A model generated the notes under the pieces. The model was not told where the DNA came from. It searched no databases and saw only the letters and a program-made list of their open reading frames with translations. From the NCBI RefSeq assembly GCF_030269925.1, contig NC_085114.1:16076001-16140000 (forward strand): a stretch of DNA of 64,000 bases, given 5' to 3'. Position numbers and translations under genes: made by a program. Shown here piece after piece: positions 41,050 to 53,235 of the stretch; the first letter of the stretch is position 1, and each line of letters begins with the position of its first letter. Source of the stretch: Bombyx mori (lineage: Eukaryota > Arthropoda > Insecta > Lepidoptera > Bombycidae).

Positions 41050-41985
41050 CTATCTTACTAATATTATAAATGTGAAAGTTTGTAAGAATGTATGGATGTT
41101 TGTTTGTTACTCTTTCACACCAAAACTACTAATGAATTTTGATGGAACTTTACAATAATATAGCTTACACATCAGAATAACAAATAAGCTATCTATCTAT
41201 ATATATATTAATGAATTGCTGTTCGTTAGTCTCGCTAAAACTCGAGAACGGCTGAACCGATTTGGCTAATTTTGGTCTTGAATTATTTGTGGAAATCGAG
41301 GGAAGGTTTAAAATGTATGTATAAATATGAAAATGATCGGAATTAAATAAAGTTTAGGTCTTTTATTTATCGATTGAGGCACTACGAAGTCTGCCGGGTC
41401 AGCTATAATTTATAAAGCTATAGTGGGAATTACCCCAAATGTAACGATAAGTGTCAAGTAAGTAGGAAAAAATCAGACATTTGCGAGCTATTCTGGCGTG
41501 CGCTGCAAAAATCGTTGGGAGTTACGAGTATGGGGTATTAGCGACCCGCTCCGGCTCCGCTCGGGTCTTTAACAAAAAATTTCAACGATATATGACGTTG
41601 TTTTATTTTTTAAAATAAAAGAACACTTATTGCGGCATAAGTATAATAGTTAGACATAGACATATGCTGTCGTGACACTTTTTGTAAATAATAATGTATT
41701 CTACAAAGTCGTAGTGCATTATTTTATTCTATCATCAATAGTTTTCGCAGGGCACGCGATATAAAGAATATTTTAGGTAATTTTTTTACATCTTGGGTTA
41801 CATTATTGGAGTTTTAGTAAGGATCCATAAGTTTTTTCAAAAAAGATTATAGTCTATGTCACTATGTCACTCGGGAATAGTGTAGCTTCCAAACAGTGAA
41901 AGAATTTTTTAAATCGGTTCAGTAGCTTCGGAGCCTATTCAATACAAACAAACAAACCTTTCCTCTTTATAATATTAGTATAGAT
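41050..41985. repeat. AT-rich interspersed repeat with inverted ends
   Basis: The left end, TTACTAATATTATAAATGTG, and the right end, TTTATAATATTAGTATAG, are inverted relative to each other. Inside are CTCGAGAACGGCTGAACCGA and GCGACCCGCTCCGGCTCCGC. The right part (from about 41535) is homologous to 51333-51535. Non-coding; common in appearance in moth genomes. Confidence 0.5.
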
Positions 41986-42110
41986 AATGGAAATGCTTAT
42001 CTTAAATAGTCCTACAAAAAAGTCTGCGGCAATATATATCTATTTTTTATGTGTAACCCATTATCGGTAGAATAGTGAACCATAAATACGATAAAAATTG
42101 ATAATTTATT

Positions 42111-42487
42111 TGTAACGCATTGATAATTTATTTGGTAGTAACAAATTGATCCTTATATCACTTAACACTTTATTCAACACTTAAAACACTCGACAAACAC
42201 TTTAAAACTCTCAATTCGCTTCTTCCACTTCGCTTCAGGTGATCCGTTCGCTGTTTCGCTTTAAGTAGTTCCGATTACTAACTGACTGCGTGCTATCCTT
42301 GCAACGCTTTTATAGTCGAGACGAAATCCCTAGAATCTTCGAGAATATTCCACAAAAGCCGAGTACTGTGTTTCCGCATTCTGACAATAGATGGCGTTAT
42401 AGTTCTCGAGCGTTCTAGATGCTACTAGATCATTCGATATTCGTTCGACTATTCGGCGATGGATGGCGTTACTATTACAGGCATAAC
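42111..42487 (-). repeat. Solo LTR candidate
   Basis: In minus orientation it runs TGTTATGCC...GTTACA. It has a TATA box CTATAAAAG (42315-42307), an insect-type initiator TCAGT 30-32 nt downstream (42285-42281), and AATAAA (42174-42169) before the end, in the order U3-R-U5. No internal retroelement genes adjoin it. A diverged partner is at 17354-17726. A clear target duplication was not seen. Confidence 0.6.
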
Positions 42488-42845
42488 AATATTTTTAATA
42501 AGCCCGATGCCATTCAACTTCTCAATCCAATACCCACATATTGATAAGTGTGTGTTGTACGGTAGGTACGGGTAGCATTGGGTTACGAAGTCGGTCTAAG
42601 GCGATTACTTCCGACCTTCCTTACCTTAAAAACAAACAAACAGACAAAGATTTACATAATAATATGTAGGTCTTGCATTCTGTCTTCGAAGATTATCTCG
42701 AGAGACATCCGACAAGTCTTCCAATTTATGCTCTGAGAGGCCGCCTATGAGAAGGCTATGTGATGCTTCACATAGGCAGCGCATGAAGATTATGAGAGAG
42801 CATAAAATGAAGATTATTCAGTTTTGTCTCGATGATAAACATAAT

Positions 42846-43745
42846 TCGAGGCTTGAAAAGCAAACGTGACTAAGCGACAATAACTGCTTTGTACATAAAT
42901 GATAGGCAATAACCGTATTCGATGCACAAAAAAAAAAAAAAATGTGTGCGTGTACTAGTGTACACACGTAAGAAGTGAAACTTGTTTATGGCCTTATTTT
43001 TCGAAAAATGATCTACATGCAACTTTCTAGAAATTGGTTAAATAAAGTTAAATTAGATAAAGTTTAAACAAAAGGATTTTATTATCATAGACATGAATAC
43101 AAATAATACAATTATTTCACTTTACCTTTTTGCTACTAAGATTATTACAGCATTTCATTAATTGTAATAGAATTATTACTATCATTGTCATTGTCATTAT
43201 ATATTTTTGTAATTAATGGCTTATGGTAACTGAAATATGAAATATATGGTTTACATTCCACGAAATTTAGTGACCGAGTAAAAACTCCATCAATTGTAGT
43301 GCCAGATCTTGTTGTTGACGTTTGAGGACTGTTTTTCATGGATAAATTCAATTTATCTTTCAGAAATTCAACTAGCTTCAAAGAATTTTCCGATGCAAAA
43401 TTTACATTAAAATCTCCACTTAAAATCATCGGTATTTTATAATTATTGTTACCGAGTAAAGAGGCACCTTCACTTGTGTACGGCAACAATGAATGGTGAA
43501 GAAAAAGATGGCGCGTAACGGAAAAATGTGACGCGTAACCGAAAAATGTGACGGTAAATTTTTTTCCAACGCCGATAAAGAAGTTTCACTTCAAATATTT
43601 CTAGGTCTATTAAAATCATTTCAATCCTACAGCTACTAGCTAGATTCGTTAAAATAAATTCTGTTTCCAGGTATTCCAACTTTAAATTGGTCTACTGTAA
43701 AGTTCACGCATTGTCGCTTAGTCACGTTTGCCTTTCAAGCGTCGA
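42846..43745. mobile_element. 900-bp unit with 36-bp terminal inverted repeats
   Basis: The arms at 42846-42881 and 43710-43745 are inverted copies (34 of 36 match) containing CAAACGTGACTAAGCGACAA. The interior holds a minus-strand endonuclease/exonuclease-like frame and, near 43513-43555, two tandem variants of GCGTAACGGAAAAATGTGAC. I cannot name the family. An EN domain would fit a Helentron-type (Helitron with EN) remnant, but long symmetric inverted repeats are not typical of those. No clear target duplication. Confidence 0.6.
43145..43489 (-). pseudogene. Endonuclease/exonuclease-phosphatase-like fragment
   Basis: A 114-codon frame with MILSGDFNVNFAS (the GDFN motif of the EEP fold), TTRSGTTIDGVFTR (a TxxD-type block) and ISYFSYHKPL (in place of SDHxP). 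It matches the C-terminal part of an EEP domain; the N-terminal Glu-containing half is absent, and the SDH catalytic motif reads SYH. Probably the end of a larger transposon protein, truncated by deletion. No host gene context. Confidence 0.5.
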
Positions 43746-43865
43746 TTGTAATAATTCAATTGTCAAGTGGAATTAGCAAGTAATTTATAATTAGATTGTT
43801 AGTCGTGTAAATACTTGCTTAATAATCAAGTTAACGGCCCAACTTGTGTTAAGCTGTCACCCTAG

Positions 43866-44628
43866 GAAGTACCTGCGCCGGATAGGGGCTGAGCCGACGA
43901 CGAGGTGTCACCATTGTGGACACGACCTGGACACGGCGGAGCATACGCTCGCTGTCTGCCCCGCTTGGGAGGTGCAGCGCCGTGTCCTGGTCGCAAAGAT
44001 AGGACCAGACTTGTCGCTGCCTGGCGTCGTGGCGTCGATGCTTGGCAGCGATGAGTCATGGAAGGCTATGCTCAGCTTCTGCGAGTGCACCATCTCGCAG
44101 AAGGAGGCGGCGGGGCGAGTGAGGTAAAGCTCTCCTCACTACGCAGAAACCCGCCGCCGCCGAGCAGGGGGTCGGGACCGGGGTCGTATCCGTGACCTGG
44201 CCCCCTAAGAGCTAGGGGTCCCACCCGTTTTGTGCGGGGAGAGACCCAGACGTGGGGTGGCGTGCTTTGCACGCTCACCCGCAATAGGAAGCCGGGTGAT
44301 GGTAGACCGCGTTCCCCCGACCGCTCTGGGGGAAGGTGTAACGCGGCGCCATTAAATCGGGCTCTCGGCCCGCTGAACGAGGGAACCGGTGGTCGTGTCG
44401 CTGGCGGCCACCGGTCCGGCGTCCGTGGGACGGTGGGATGGATGTAATGTGCTCTGCGTCAACCCTGTCCCGCCGTTTCAATAGCCCCGACTGGGCTCCG
44501 GCCCGGTCCGAGGTAGGGCGCCGGTCGTGAGCGGCAGGAGTTTTTAGTGAGGTTCAACTCCCACATACCCCACCTGCCGCGCGGGTGGGGATCCGGCGAT
44601 TTTCTCCTGTGGAAAAAAAAAAAAAAAA
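43866..44628 (+). mobile_element. R1-clade LINE 3' fragment
   Basis: Plus strand: KYLRRIGAEPTTRCHHCGHD, then DTAEHTLAVCPAWE and a KAMLSFCECTISQKE end at 44127, matching the C-terminus of the R1-type copy at 21668-23355. A GC-rich ~480-bp 3' UTR and a 16-nt A-tail (44613-44628) follow. The 3' UTR differs from the other copy, so this is a related but separate family. 5'-truncated. Confidence 0.85.
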
Positions 44629-44865
44629 GCTGTAACCCTGTCCCAGCTGTCAGCTAATAGTAACAACGAACCGAATGCCACCGACCGCGCGTCCACGTTG
44701 AAATAGGAAGTCTCAGTTACATTGGCACTCGTATAACGCGTCTAGGGCTACATAGACTAGCCTGTATTTTTGAAAAATAAATAGTATTTCAGCCCAACAC
44801 ATAAACGTTTCGCGGCAGAGAGAGACCGGCGGCGGCACCGGCAGCTCGGGCCAGATTATAATATT

Positions 44866-44956
44866 TTTAGTGATTATGTACTAATACATATAACCGCAAT
44901 GCGCGGAGGGAAGCGGCGCTCGACGCGGTTATATGTATTAGTACATAATCACTAAA
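44866..44956. repeat. Perfect 32-bp hairpin
   Basis: The arms 44866-44897 and 44925-44956 are exact reverse complements (core AGTGATTATGTACTAATAC... on the left), with a 27-nt GC-rich spacer. The AT-rich arms end in GCGG/CCGC next to the loop. It is not part of any recognised repeat here. Confidence 0.9.
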
Positions 44957-47900
44957 TCGAGATCGAGATCGAACTAGAACTCGAAATAAAAATAAATACG
45001 CACCGCACCGCACCGTAGGCCGCTGTACGTACACTCCTTTATCCAATCCCTCGTTCACGTTTTTTTTTCGTAGCAAAAATCATCAGGGCGTTGTTGCTCG
45101 TATCAATGGCGATCTTTTGACACGTTGTGCCGGGTCAACAAAACCCTAAACAAATATACGGAGATTCCGTCTTCTGTCCGACCCTGTGTGCTCCGTAACA
45201 GAGAGGACTCTTCACAGTCCGTACACTACTCGTACTATTAGCGTACATAATGTGCGATGTCTCGAATAAATTTGATTTATAAAATAACTAGACATTCCTC
45301 TACAATATATGAATATTTGTGATTTTTTTGAAGTTCCTCGAATATTTTGACGTGCTCCCGCATTGACCGTGTTGCAACGGAGGGACACCGACCTGGGAAG
45401 GATAAGAGGTTAAAATCAGAATTGCTTTAAGAAAATCATTATTTTACCATTCTAACCGGAATGCATAGTTTGTACTAAAGTTGTTTGCTAAAAGTGTTGA
45501 GTGTTGGAGATAAAGTTGTGTTTGTTCCAAGGACTCAGGGGGAACTGCTCATACAGAGCATGGCGTGTTCCGGCAACATCGCGTTTATGTATTTGTCTCA
45601 GAATGGCAATCGTGCAAAGAGGTTGAGCAGCAAGAAAACGATGCCAGTTCCAAGACGTCTTCACTTTTCCTAAGTGTTCCTTCCAACGAATGTGTCTGTC
45701 TCTATTCCACTGGAGCGATGACACCTCGACCCTGCCGAAGCACACCACCCGAACTGAGCCGATGTTTGACGAGCAGTTGCGGCTCGCATCCCCTAGGTGG
45801 CGCGCTTTCGCTTCGTTTGTTGTGTCCCAGTGCAACATAATATATTTATATGGTCCGAACAGTCACCGGTTCCGACACTCGATCACACAGCTAGCTGAAC
45901 ACACAGGAAGGAGGCGTCCACCATGTCCTATTCCTATCGGTCCTATTAGTGGTATGTTATAATCATTTATTTCAATGAAATGTACATTTGAATTCCGCAT
46001 CTTCCGTCAATTGTGATGAATTGAAAATCCTCGAGGCAATGGAGACCGTCCAGATGACGTCACCGCAGAGGGACCGCTGACGTCTCTTTATCAATTAGAC
46101 CTGGATCAAGAGACCGTTGACAGACCCACAATGAAACGAGCTACTCGCGAGTCTCAATAATACGAGTACAATAGGTATTTTGATCTGAAGTGTGATCACT
46201 ATATCTAACAAAAAACATTTATCTATCTGCATATCACAAGAACTTTTATTCGTTTTTCTGTACGTTCATATACGCGTCGTGTAAATCATAAATCGAATAT
46301 AAATTTTAATTGGTGTGTCACTAATAAACTTATATATTACACAACACAGATATAGACCTACACAATCCTAAGTGGATTATGTTCAATATCATACTTTACC
46401 TGGAATCGAGCCACTTTTAAAGGCTGGTCCTGACGTCAGTCTGTACAAACGGTAAATGTTTGAAGGTATGTATAGATTTCACCCTTGAATGCAACTATCT
46501 GGTTCTGTGGTGTTATCCATATTACCCAAAGTGGCCATTCGGAGGCGTCGCAGGGTAATTTTATATCAGATTGTAAAATTTTACAATACTAAAGTCCCAT
46601 TCCAATCCCCATTCTTATCTGTCATAGTACTCTGGGCATAGTACATTCCCCTCAGAAGTGGAGGTGGTATGTGGTTCCTCGCTCTGGGATCTGCTGATGG
46701 GTGCCACATGGGTGAAGCAGGCAGTCTCCGGCCGCTCTTAGATCTGTTCCACAATTTCCTATCATTTCGCCGCTCGGTGCCACGTTGTATGTACCCAGCC
46801 CTATCCTCTAGCATCACATTAATATACAGTCTATTTTCCTTTTGTGAATCTCTCATACCTAACGTTCGCGTTACATGCGGCGTATAGAAATGTACAAGTC
46901 TCATAATATATTGAACACAGTACCTCCGTAATATGCAGACATTAATTTCCCGAGTTAATTATGAGAAATTCGTAATGAAATGTAGGGACGAAAGGAAATT
47001 ATTTGAGTGGCGGTTCGTCTATCGCGTTCAGCGTTTGATGTAGAAATAAAATCATTACTATACTTTAACAGCTACGCGATGCGATGCTATTTTATATATC
47101 TATTCTGGAAGACTAAAACATCATCGTTGAACCATGCTTGTAGTTCAGCGATATCCCCTCGGTGAAAGAATGCCTATATCGTAGGTAGTACCCCGAGAAG
47201 AGCAAATGTGGGTAAGGATGATAAAGCTCGTACAACTTTTCAGGAAATAGTATGAGAGAAATTGATCCTTCGAGGTCAATGCGTCATTCAAATTTAAAAC
47301 TCAGGTGTGTTTGTTGTTGTATTTTTTCTTTGTTGCTTTAGTACCATCCCTTCCCTGCCCTGAGCTGCATCCCCGCCCAGCCCTGGGCTGATGCATGACT
47401 GGACCATCCCTCTGCAAGACTAAGATAGGAATGTGTTCAGACACCATCGAAACATCTCGCGAGTGGATGTCAGTCCATTTCGAGAAAGCCTAACAATGTA
47501 CCGGCAAGGAGCGGCTTGTTCTCTCCTCCCGTTTACCTCGCGGCAACAACTCATTTGGAAACACAAAGACTATTATCGTGCCGTATGCGCCATTTATTTT
47601 TAGGGAAATTTTCCTTCAAATCTCGAAGTTGTTTAGAATTTGGCGCGTCATTCATTTGACACGTGTGACTACCAGAAAAAAAATATTCTATTTGTTGTGC
47701 TAGTTAACGTAGAACACATAACCTATTTGACAAATGAATGGCGCTAACGATATTAACATGATAATTTTGCATACAAATCGGAGCGTCGGTCTATGGTTGC
47801 TCCATTGAACGTCCCTCTTTTTTCAATTCCTACAAACATTATGTATCTACGTAGGCAGTACGTAGTCCTCAATGAAATGGACAAAATGATGAAATAGACA

Positions 47901-48454
47901 AAAATAATTGTTATCAAACTTAAACGGTATCAAATTTTTTGTCAAGTTGGTACTGGTATTCATTTTGAAACGTGTAAGGAGTCCAGTACTCCAGTAACAG
48001 TTTGAGACTGGGTGTGGCTCGAGCTGTGATCGCACATTACCAATTTGACAGATTTTTAAAACCCCGCAAATACAATACCATACAGTGAGACACAGAATGT
48101 ATTTCCTGTCACTTAAAACCATCGGATTGTTCCTGTAGTACACGTCATATCAAAACAGATCTGTTGAGGGTCGGTGCACGCATGCTGACTTACACATAGT
48201 GCCATCTCATTAGCATTTTTATTAAAATGTCCAATCTGAAGCGTCCGCCGTGCAGTGGACCAGCCGTGACTGAATTTTTAATTATAATCCTGTTTCAAGA
48301 AAATGTAATACTTTTTGAAATTGTAATGAAGAGAATCGTCCTGAATGGCCCAGAATGGTTCTTCATTCTTCTTTACTGAGGCAGACGAGCTTGTAAAATA
48401 AAAGTAACTCAGCCATTGTGGACTTCACAGACTCTATTTATGAATTATTATACT
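44957..48454. other. Long gene-free stretch
   Basis: No gene recognised in 3.5 kb. There is a CACCG triple near 45000. Overlapping 90-116-codon frames on both strands at 45485-45962 and frames near 46580-46900 show no domain. Sequence at 45600-45850 is GC-richer and could be an old retroelement, but I cannot support that. Confidence 0.45.
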
Positions 48455-48965
48455 TTACTAGCTGACCCGAGAAACGTTGTGTTGCCTTAAATAAGATTTC
48501 TAGGGAAATTCCATTGTAGAAAAAAAAACCTCATTCAACCACATAATACCTCAATATAACCAAAAAATAAAAATGTATCCAAAATATAATAATAATAAAT
48601 ATAAATTTTTGGGGTGGACAACCCTTATCACTTAGGGGTATGAAAAATAGATAGTAGCCGATTCTCAGACCTACTGAACATACTATTGATACACAAATAA
48701 AACCAAAAAAGCATGGCTGAAAAATGTATAGTGAGTAAGACAGGAGACCGGCTTCGTCCTCATCCCTACTACGTGATGTTTGCTGGATGAGTGGTGACAC
48801 TTGGCGGGGATAACTGATCGATTGATAGTTGATCGGTATGAAAAATAGATGTTGTCCGATTCTCCACCCTGGCCGATATGCACGTTAAGATTCACGAAAA
48901 TCGGTCGAGCCGTTTTGGAGGAGTTCAATCACGCACACCGTGACACGAGAATTTTATATATTAGA
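48455..48965 (+). repeat. AT-rich interspersed repeat, copy with nested 150-bp unit
   Basis: Runs from CTAGCTGACCCGAGAAACG to GAGAATTTTATATATTAGAT. The 3' end matches 24400-24530 (GATTCACGAAAATCGGTCGA). The 150-bp repeat lies inside, and the host text GGTATGAAAAATAGAT occurs on both sides of it. Confidence 0.65.
48685..48834. repeat. 150-bp interspersed repeat, copy 2
   Basis: Same strand as, and one visible base different from, 23402-23551 (CGATTGATAG for CGATTAATAG). The two flanks are unrelated, so the shared unit ends where the similarity ends. Confidence 0.75.
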
Positions 48966-51332
48966 TATTATTATTATTTCATTATATTATATCTTTAGTA
49001 ATATATTATATATTGGAATTGGAATAAACAGCGCCGTGTTTGTGGTGTGCCTCTTCAAGCAAAAGTCCCAAGGTGGGCTGACGCTGCCCGCCGCTTGTGT
49101 GAGCTGTCAACTCCGGAATCATTATCGTCTACGAGCACTTATGAAAAAAAAAACATGATTGAGTGTAAGTCGCCATAAAACAACATGTGACCAGACTATA
49201 ATAAGCGACGCAATTAACATCGCGAGTACTGCAGTATGTATTATCGAGGTTATTAATGCGAGGGTCCGAGTCGTAATCCTGGCCGGATATATGTCTCTCT
49301 TAATCCAGTAATACCGTTGTTTTGCGTGAGTTAAACTTGTACATCTTTGTACGCGCGACCTAACTAGACGGGCCGGCAGTTGTCGCAATTTGTATACACA
49401 TCGATGTTTGACTTGACTTACGACTATCTGCTATCTGTCTCACATGCCCCCTCCTGGAAATCGGAATAGTTATAAGTTGAGGCGAGGTTCTGCTTCTAGG
49501 GTCTCACTTACACATTTGCACTATATGTAAATATGTAATGTAAAGTCAGGTGTTAAACAACATGAACTTTAGAGTAATACAACAGCGCAGGGTTCGCGCT
49601 CCGAACATTGTTGCAGCTTGGTCCGCTGTGAGCACGGGAACGATTGTAAAGTGCTTGAAACTTCGCTATAGACTGAAGTGAAGTAAAGCAATGAGCATGC
49701 TTATGATATGTCCGCTACTCTGAAAATTAATCATTATTTGATACGATAATACTCATTTTTTTTAATTGTTTTATTCAATTACTCACGTGCGAATAAATTC
49801 TGGAGTACATTTAATTAGCTCTGTTACCTCACAACATAAATGGAAGTCTGACAGGCCACGTCTTCCCGCGTTAACCCCGCGCTCCGAAAACTGCTGAAAT
49901 TGACAGCATTAGTCCCTCATCACCGAAACTGCCGTCACCTTCGACCCGATGACCCGAGATCGATCAATGCAGCTTTTCAAAGCTCACGAGAGCTTACAGA
50001 AACCGTTTATTCCCTGTTTTAATTGAATTTTAATGAACCTCTTTATTCGAAGTAAAATGAAAATTAAATATCTCTTTGGTTAATTATAATAATATTGCGA
50101 CGTTTAAGATTGCCTCACAATTCTTAGTTGCCGTTGTACATACTGGTCATTTGTAACGTAGTGTATGTATGGCTGCAATCCATTGTAAATTATAGTGAAA
50201 GTTTAAAAATTACAAGTCATTAGTTTATTGATTAGTGTTTTGTTTTCATTACATTTGTATGTTTTTCATCAGGACATCATTTGGCCAGGATAAGAATACG
50301 AGTTCGTATGCGGTAGTAATGCCGCACAAATGGCTCTCGATATTAATGAGGTGCGCGGCGCGGCGGCGGGGACATTACAAACGCACGCACGACCCGTTAT
50401 TGGTTTCAACGCTTCCGACATGAACATTTTGATGAAATTAACTTCTAGGGTTGGACGTTTTGTGTCATACACTGTAATCAACAGATATAGCGCCGACAAA
50501 GTTCAACTTTTTCCAAAAAATGCTTTTAAAAGTTTGTTGGTTCTCGCACACGTAACTTCTCCAGGAAGGTTATTGAGATATGATCGCTACGGTGCCAAAG
50601 GTGCACCGATACAATGGTTGATAGAAACAAAAAAAAAATATTTACAAAAATATTAATATAAATTTCTGTTCACTAAGCTGTAATTTCGTAATGTAATTTT
50701 CATTTTTATTACACCGTCTTCCGGCCCTAAATTAGGATTATCTGTGTTATGGGTACTAGAGACTGATATGTATACTTGTGGCGGGTAGCCATCATACAAT
50801 ACAAGATAACTGACAGATGCCTGAATCTCGCTTACGACATTTTCAACATAGGTACTTGCGTGCATAATTATATAAAAGTCCGAACAACAACATTCGGACC
50901 GTCGGTCTACCGAGCAATATCAACCGCTCGAGGGAAGATCTTCCTTTCGTCGTTATATATACATACTTATATGAGTTTTAAATGTATACATCTATATATT
51001 AATACGTGAAGCAAAAACTTTGGATCCCTTTTTACGAAAATTGCGCGGACGGAGGAGTATGAATTTTTCCTCACTTATAGAGAATATAGAGAAGAACTGC
51101 ACAATGCTAATATTTTTTTAAATAATGCGTAAAAGATACATTAAGTCAATAAAGAAAACATTACACACACATACCATGTATTTGACGCACTGACGCATGC
51201 ATACTATTTATTGTCAAACTTTTGTTCTTGACGTCTGTGGTTAAATTGAAAATAGATTAAATATTGTTTGTCTTTGTTAATATTTTTTTATAGTGTAGCC
51301 TTGGCGAAATTTGTGATTATAGAAGTATAAAA
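48966..51332. other. Gene-free stretch
   Basis: No gene recognised. Sequence at 49020-49152 ends in an A-run and may be a truncated retroelement tail. A 108-codon plus-strand frame at 50330-50656 has no domain and ends in a Lys-rich AT run, so I do not call it. Confidence 0.4.
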
Positions 51333-51535
51333 TACTAGCGACCCGCCCTCGCTTCGCTTCGGAAACATTAAAACACACATGAAACCAAAAAAAAAAAAAA
51401 AGTAGCCTATGTTCATCAGGGACAATGTCGGCTTCTAATGGAAAAATAATTTTTCAAATCGGTCCAGTAGTTTCGGAGCCTATTCGAAACAAACAAACAA
51501 ACAAATTTTTTCTCTTTATAATATTAGTATAGACA
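51333..51535. repeat. AT-rich interspersed repeat fragment
   Basis: GCGACCCGCCCTCGCTTCGC, then AATCGGTCCAGTAGTTTCGG, then CTTTATAATATTAGTATAGA match the right part of the repeat at 41050-41985. Non-coding. Confidence 0.6.
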
Positions 51536-51539
51536 ATCA

Positions 51540-51750
51540 TAATAGTGTACAAACTTATTATACAATTCCAATTAATTATAGTCGAATTTCGACTACTGCG
51601 GGACCTATAGTATATAGATAATAGACATCCGGACAAAGAACAAACAAACCTGTTTGTCCCACGAGTGTTTGCCCGGTGTGGGAATCGAACCCACCACCCT
51701 CGGCGCAACACTCAGCGGCGCTAATACTGCACTACTAAGTCACTCCCCAC
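51540..51750 (-). repeat. Second SINE type, tRNA-derived
   Basis: On the minus strand a tRNA-like head (GGGAGTGACTTAGTAGTGCA, then GGTTCGATTCCCACACC, a good B-box) is followed by GGGCAAACACTCGTGGG and TTCTTTGTCCGGATGTCTAT. It is unrelated in body to the Bm1 type. There is no CCA end and no cloverleaf that would make it a free tRNA gene. Similar tRNA-headed SINEs are common in moths. Confidence 0.65.
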
Positions 51751-52888
51751 CATATATGTATACAATAACATAAACATCTATTTCTAATCAAAGGCTAATA
51801 TTTGAGATTTGGTGCTTCCTAGTGTTGAAAATGACGTACTTTCATACAACAGTTTGTTCCTTATGCTGACCCCTATAGGGGTGAAATTTCCAGAAATCCT
51901 GCCTTATTTTATGGCCACGTCAGTAAAGTCATGAACTGCCAAAGTTTCAGGCTTGTAGTCCCAGCGGATTGAGCTCTGCGTCGATGACTGAGTCAGATGA
52001 TCAGGACAAGTCATTATCCTTGTACAGAGTGACACATTTCTTTAATCGATTCCGTCCGCGATTGAGCCTTATCACGGATTTCTTACATCTTCCGACATTT
52101 CCCGATAGATCCCGCTGCAAACAACGTTTTCCTAATCATTAAACTACGTATTGCTCATTACGAATACAGTTTATTTCTAATTCTCACTAGTAAGGAAGGT
52201 CAAGTGGCTATAGCTGCCCATCACCGTTCTAAACACGTAAATATTTGGACAACACACGTTACTGTAGCATTTTATTTATACATGTCGTAGGTGATGTTGT
52301 AATTGAGTATTTTACAAAATGTGTAATAACCGAGCGACAAATAGAAAGTTCCTTTGTTAAAATTAATATCACTTTTTTACAGATTAATGTTGCGTATGTT
52401 TTATTAGAATTCTGTCTATGTGATTTTCCTACAATTAGTTTATGGAGAACCTGTGTAAACGAATTAAATAATTCAATTATATACATATACTCGTATGAAT
52501 GTCATAATGGAAGTGACGTTTTAGTGGAGTGTGAAATTTATGTGTTGCTGAACATTTTAAGATGAGGGTGAAATCTTAGTCAATAGTTTATGTCTATGAT
52601 CGGCAATTAGCAAACAATAACATTTTATTTCTTCTAAAGTAACTGCTTTTGAAAAAATCTAGGCACTTTAAAATTTGATACGCCTTAAAGTTTACCCGCG
52701 ACATAGATAATGAAGGCGTCCGTTTGAAGGCGTCATTGTGCATTGTTTATGAGCTTGCTTTGATTCTCTGAGCGAGCGTAGTGTACCGTGCGTAGCGCAG
52801 TTACGTCAGCGGCCAGAGAGGCCAGAGTGGTTGGAGTAGCCTAAAGATTTAAGTTCCATTTTAATTTTCATAAATCATTCTTATATAT
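51751..52888. other. Gene-free stretch
   Basis: No gene recognised. A 106-codon plus-strand frame at 52245-52565 overlaps a minus-strand frame and lacks any motif. Confidence 0.4.
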
Positions 52889-53042
52889 GTTTATTGCGTA
52901 CAGGTGGAACAGCTCACGACTCGCCTGATGTTGAGTGGTTACCGCAGCCCATACACATCGCACCGTGGATGCCGTCACCCACCTTGAGACATGAGGTCGA
53001 AGTATTAAAGAGTAGAACTACACTACGCCCTACCACCAGTAA
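52889..53042 (-). repeat. Degenerate Bm1-type SINE
   Basis: Keeps GTTGAGTGGTTACCGCAGCC, then CACCTTGAGACATGAGGTC and CCCTACCACCAGT, with the middle of the body deleted. Old copy. Confidence 0.65.
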
Positions 53043-53235
53043 ACGAGCCTCCTGCCGGTTGTCGATCGCGGTACATTGGTGCAATACTCAGAGAACGCTG
53101 ACGTCTTTTCTCCGGTGGATCCTGAAGCGGTTTTCAGTTACAAGCACGGGATCGGACAGGGAGGTGGTGCTGTTGCAGGTCGACGCCACACAGTCTTAGT
53201 ATCGAATATCAGTCAACGACCCGACCTTAGGGCCT
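53043..53235 (+). repeat. Interspersed repeat with a conserved reading frame, copy 2
   Basis: Plus-strand partner of 27866-28050. It shares AATACTCAGAGAACGCTGA, GTTACAAGCACGGGATCGG and GTATCGAATATCAGTC. Spacing between these blocks keeps the codon phase in both copies. Confidence 0.5.

Noticed and set aside
45485..45962. Overlapping frames of 60-116 codons on both strands
   Set aside because: They conflict with one another and show no family signature; GC-richer DNA alone does not support a gene.
50330..50656. 108-codon plus-strand frame as a small gene
   Set aside because: No recognisable motif, no splice or promoter support, and it ends in a low-complexity Lys run.
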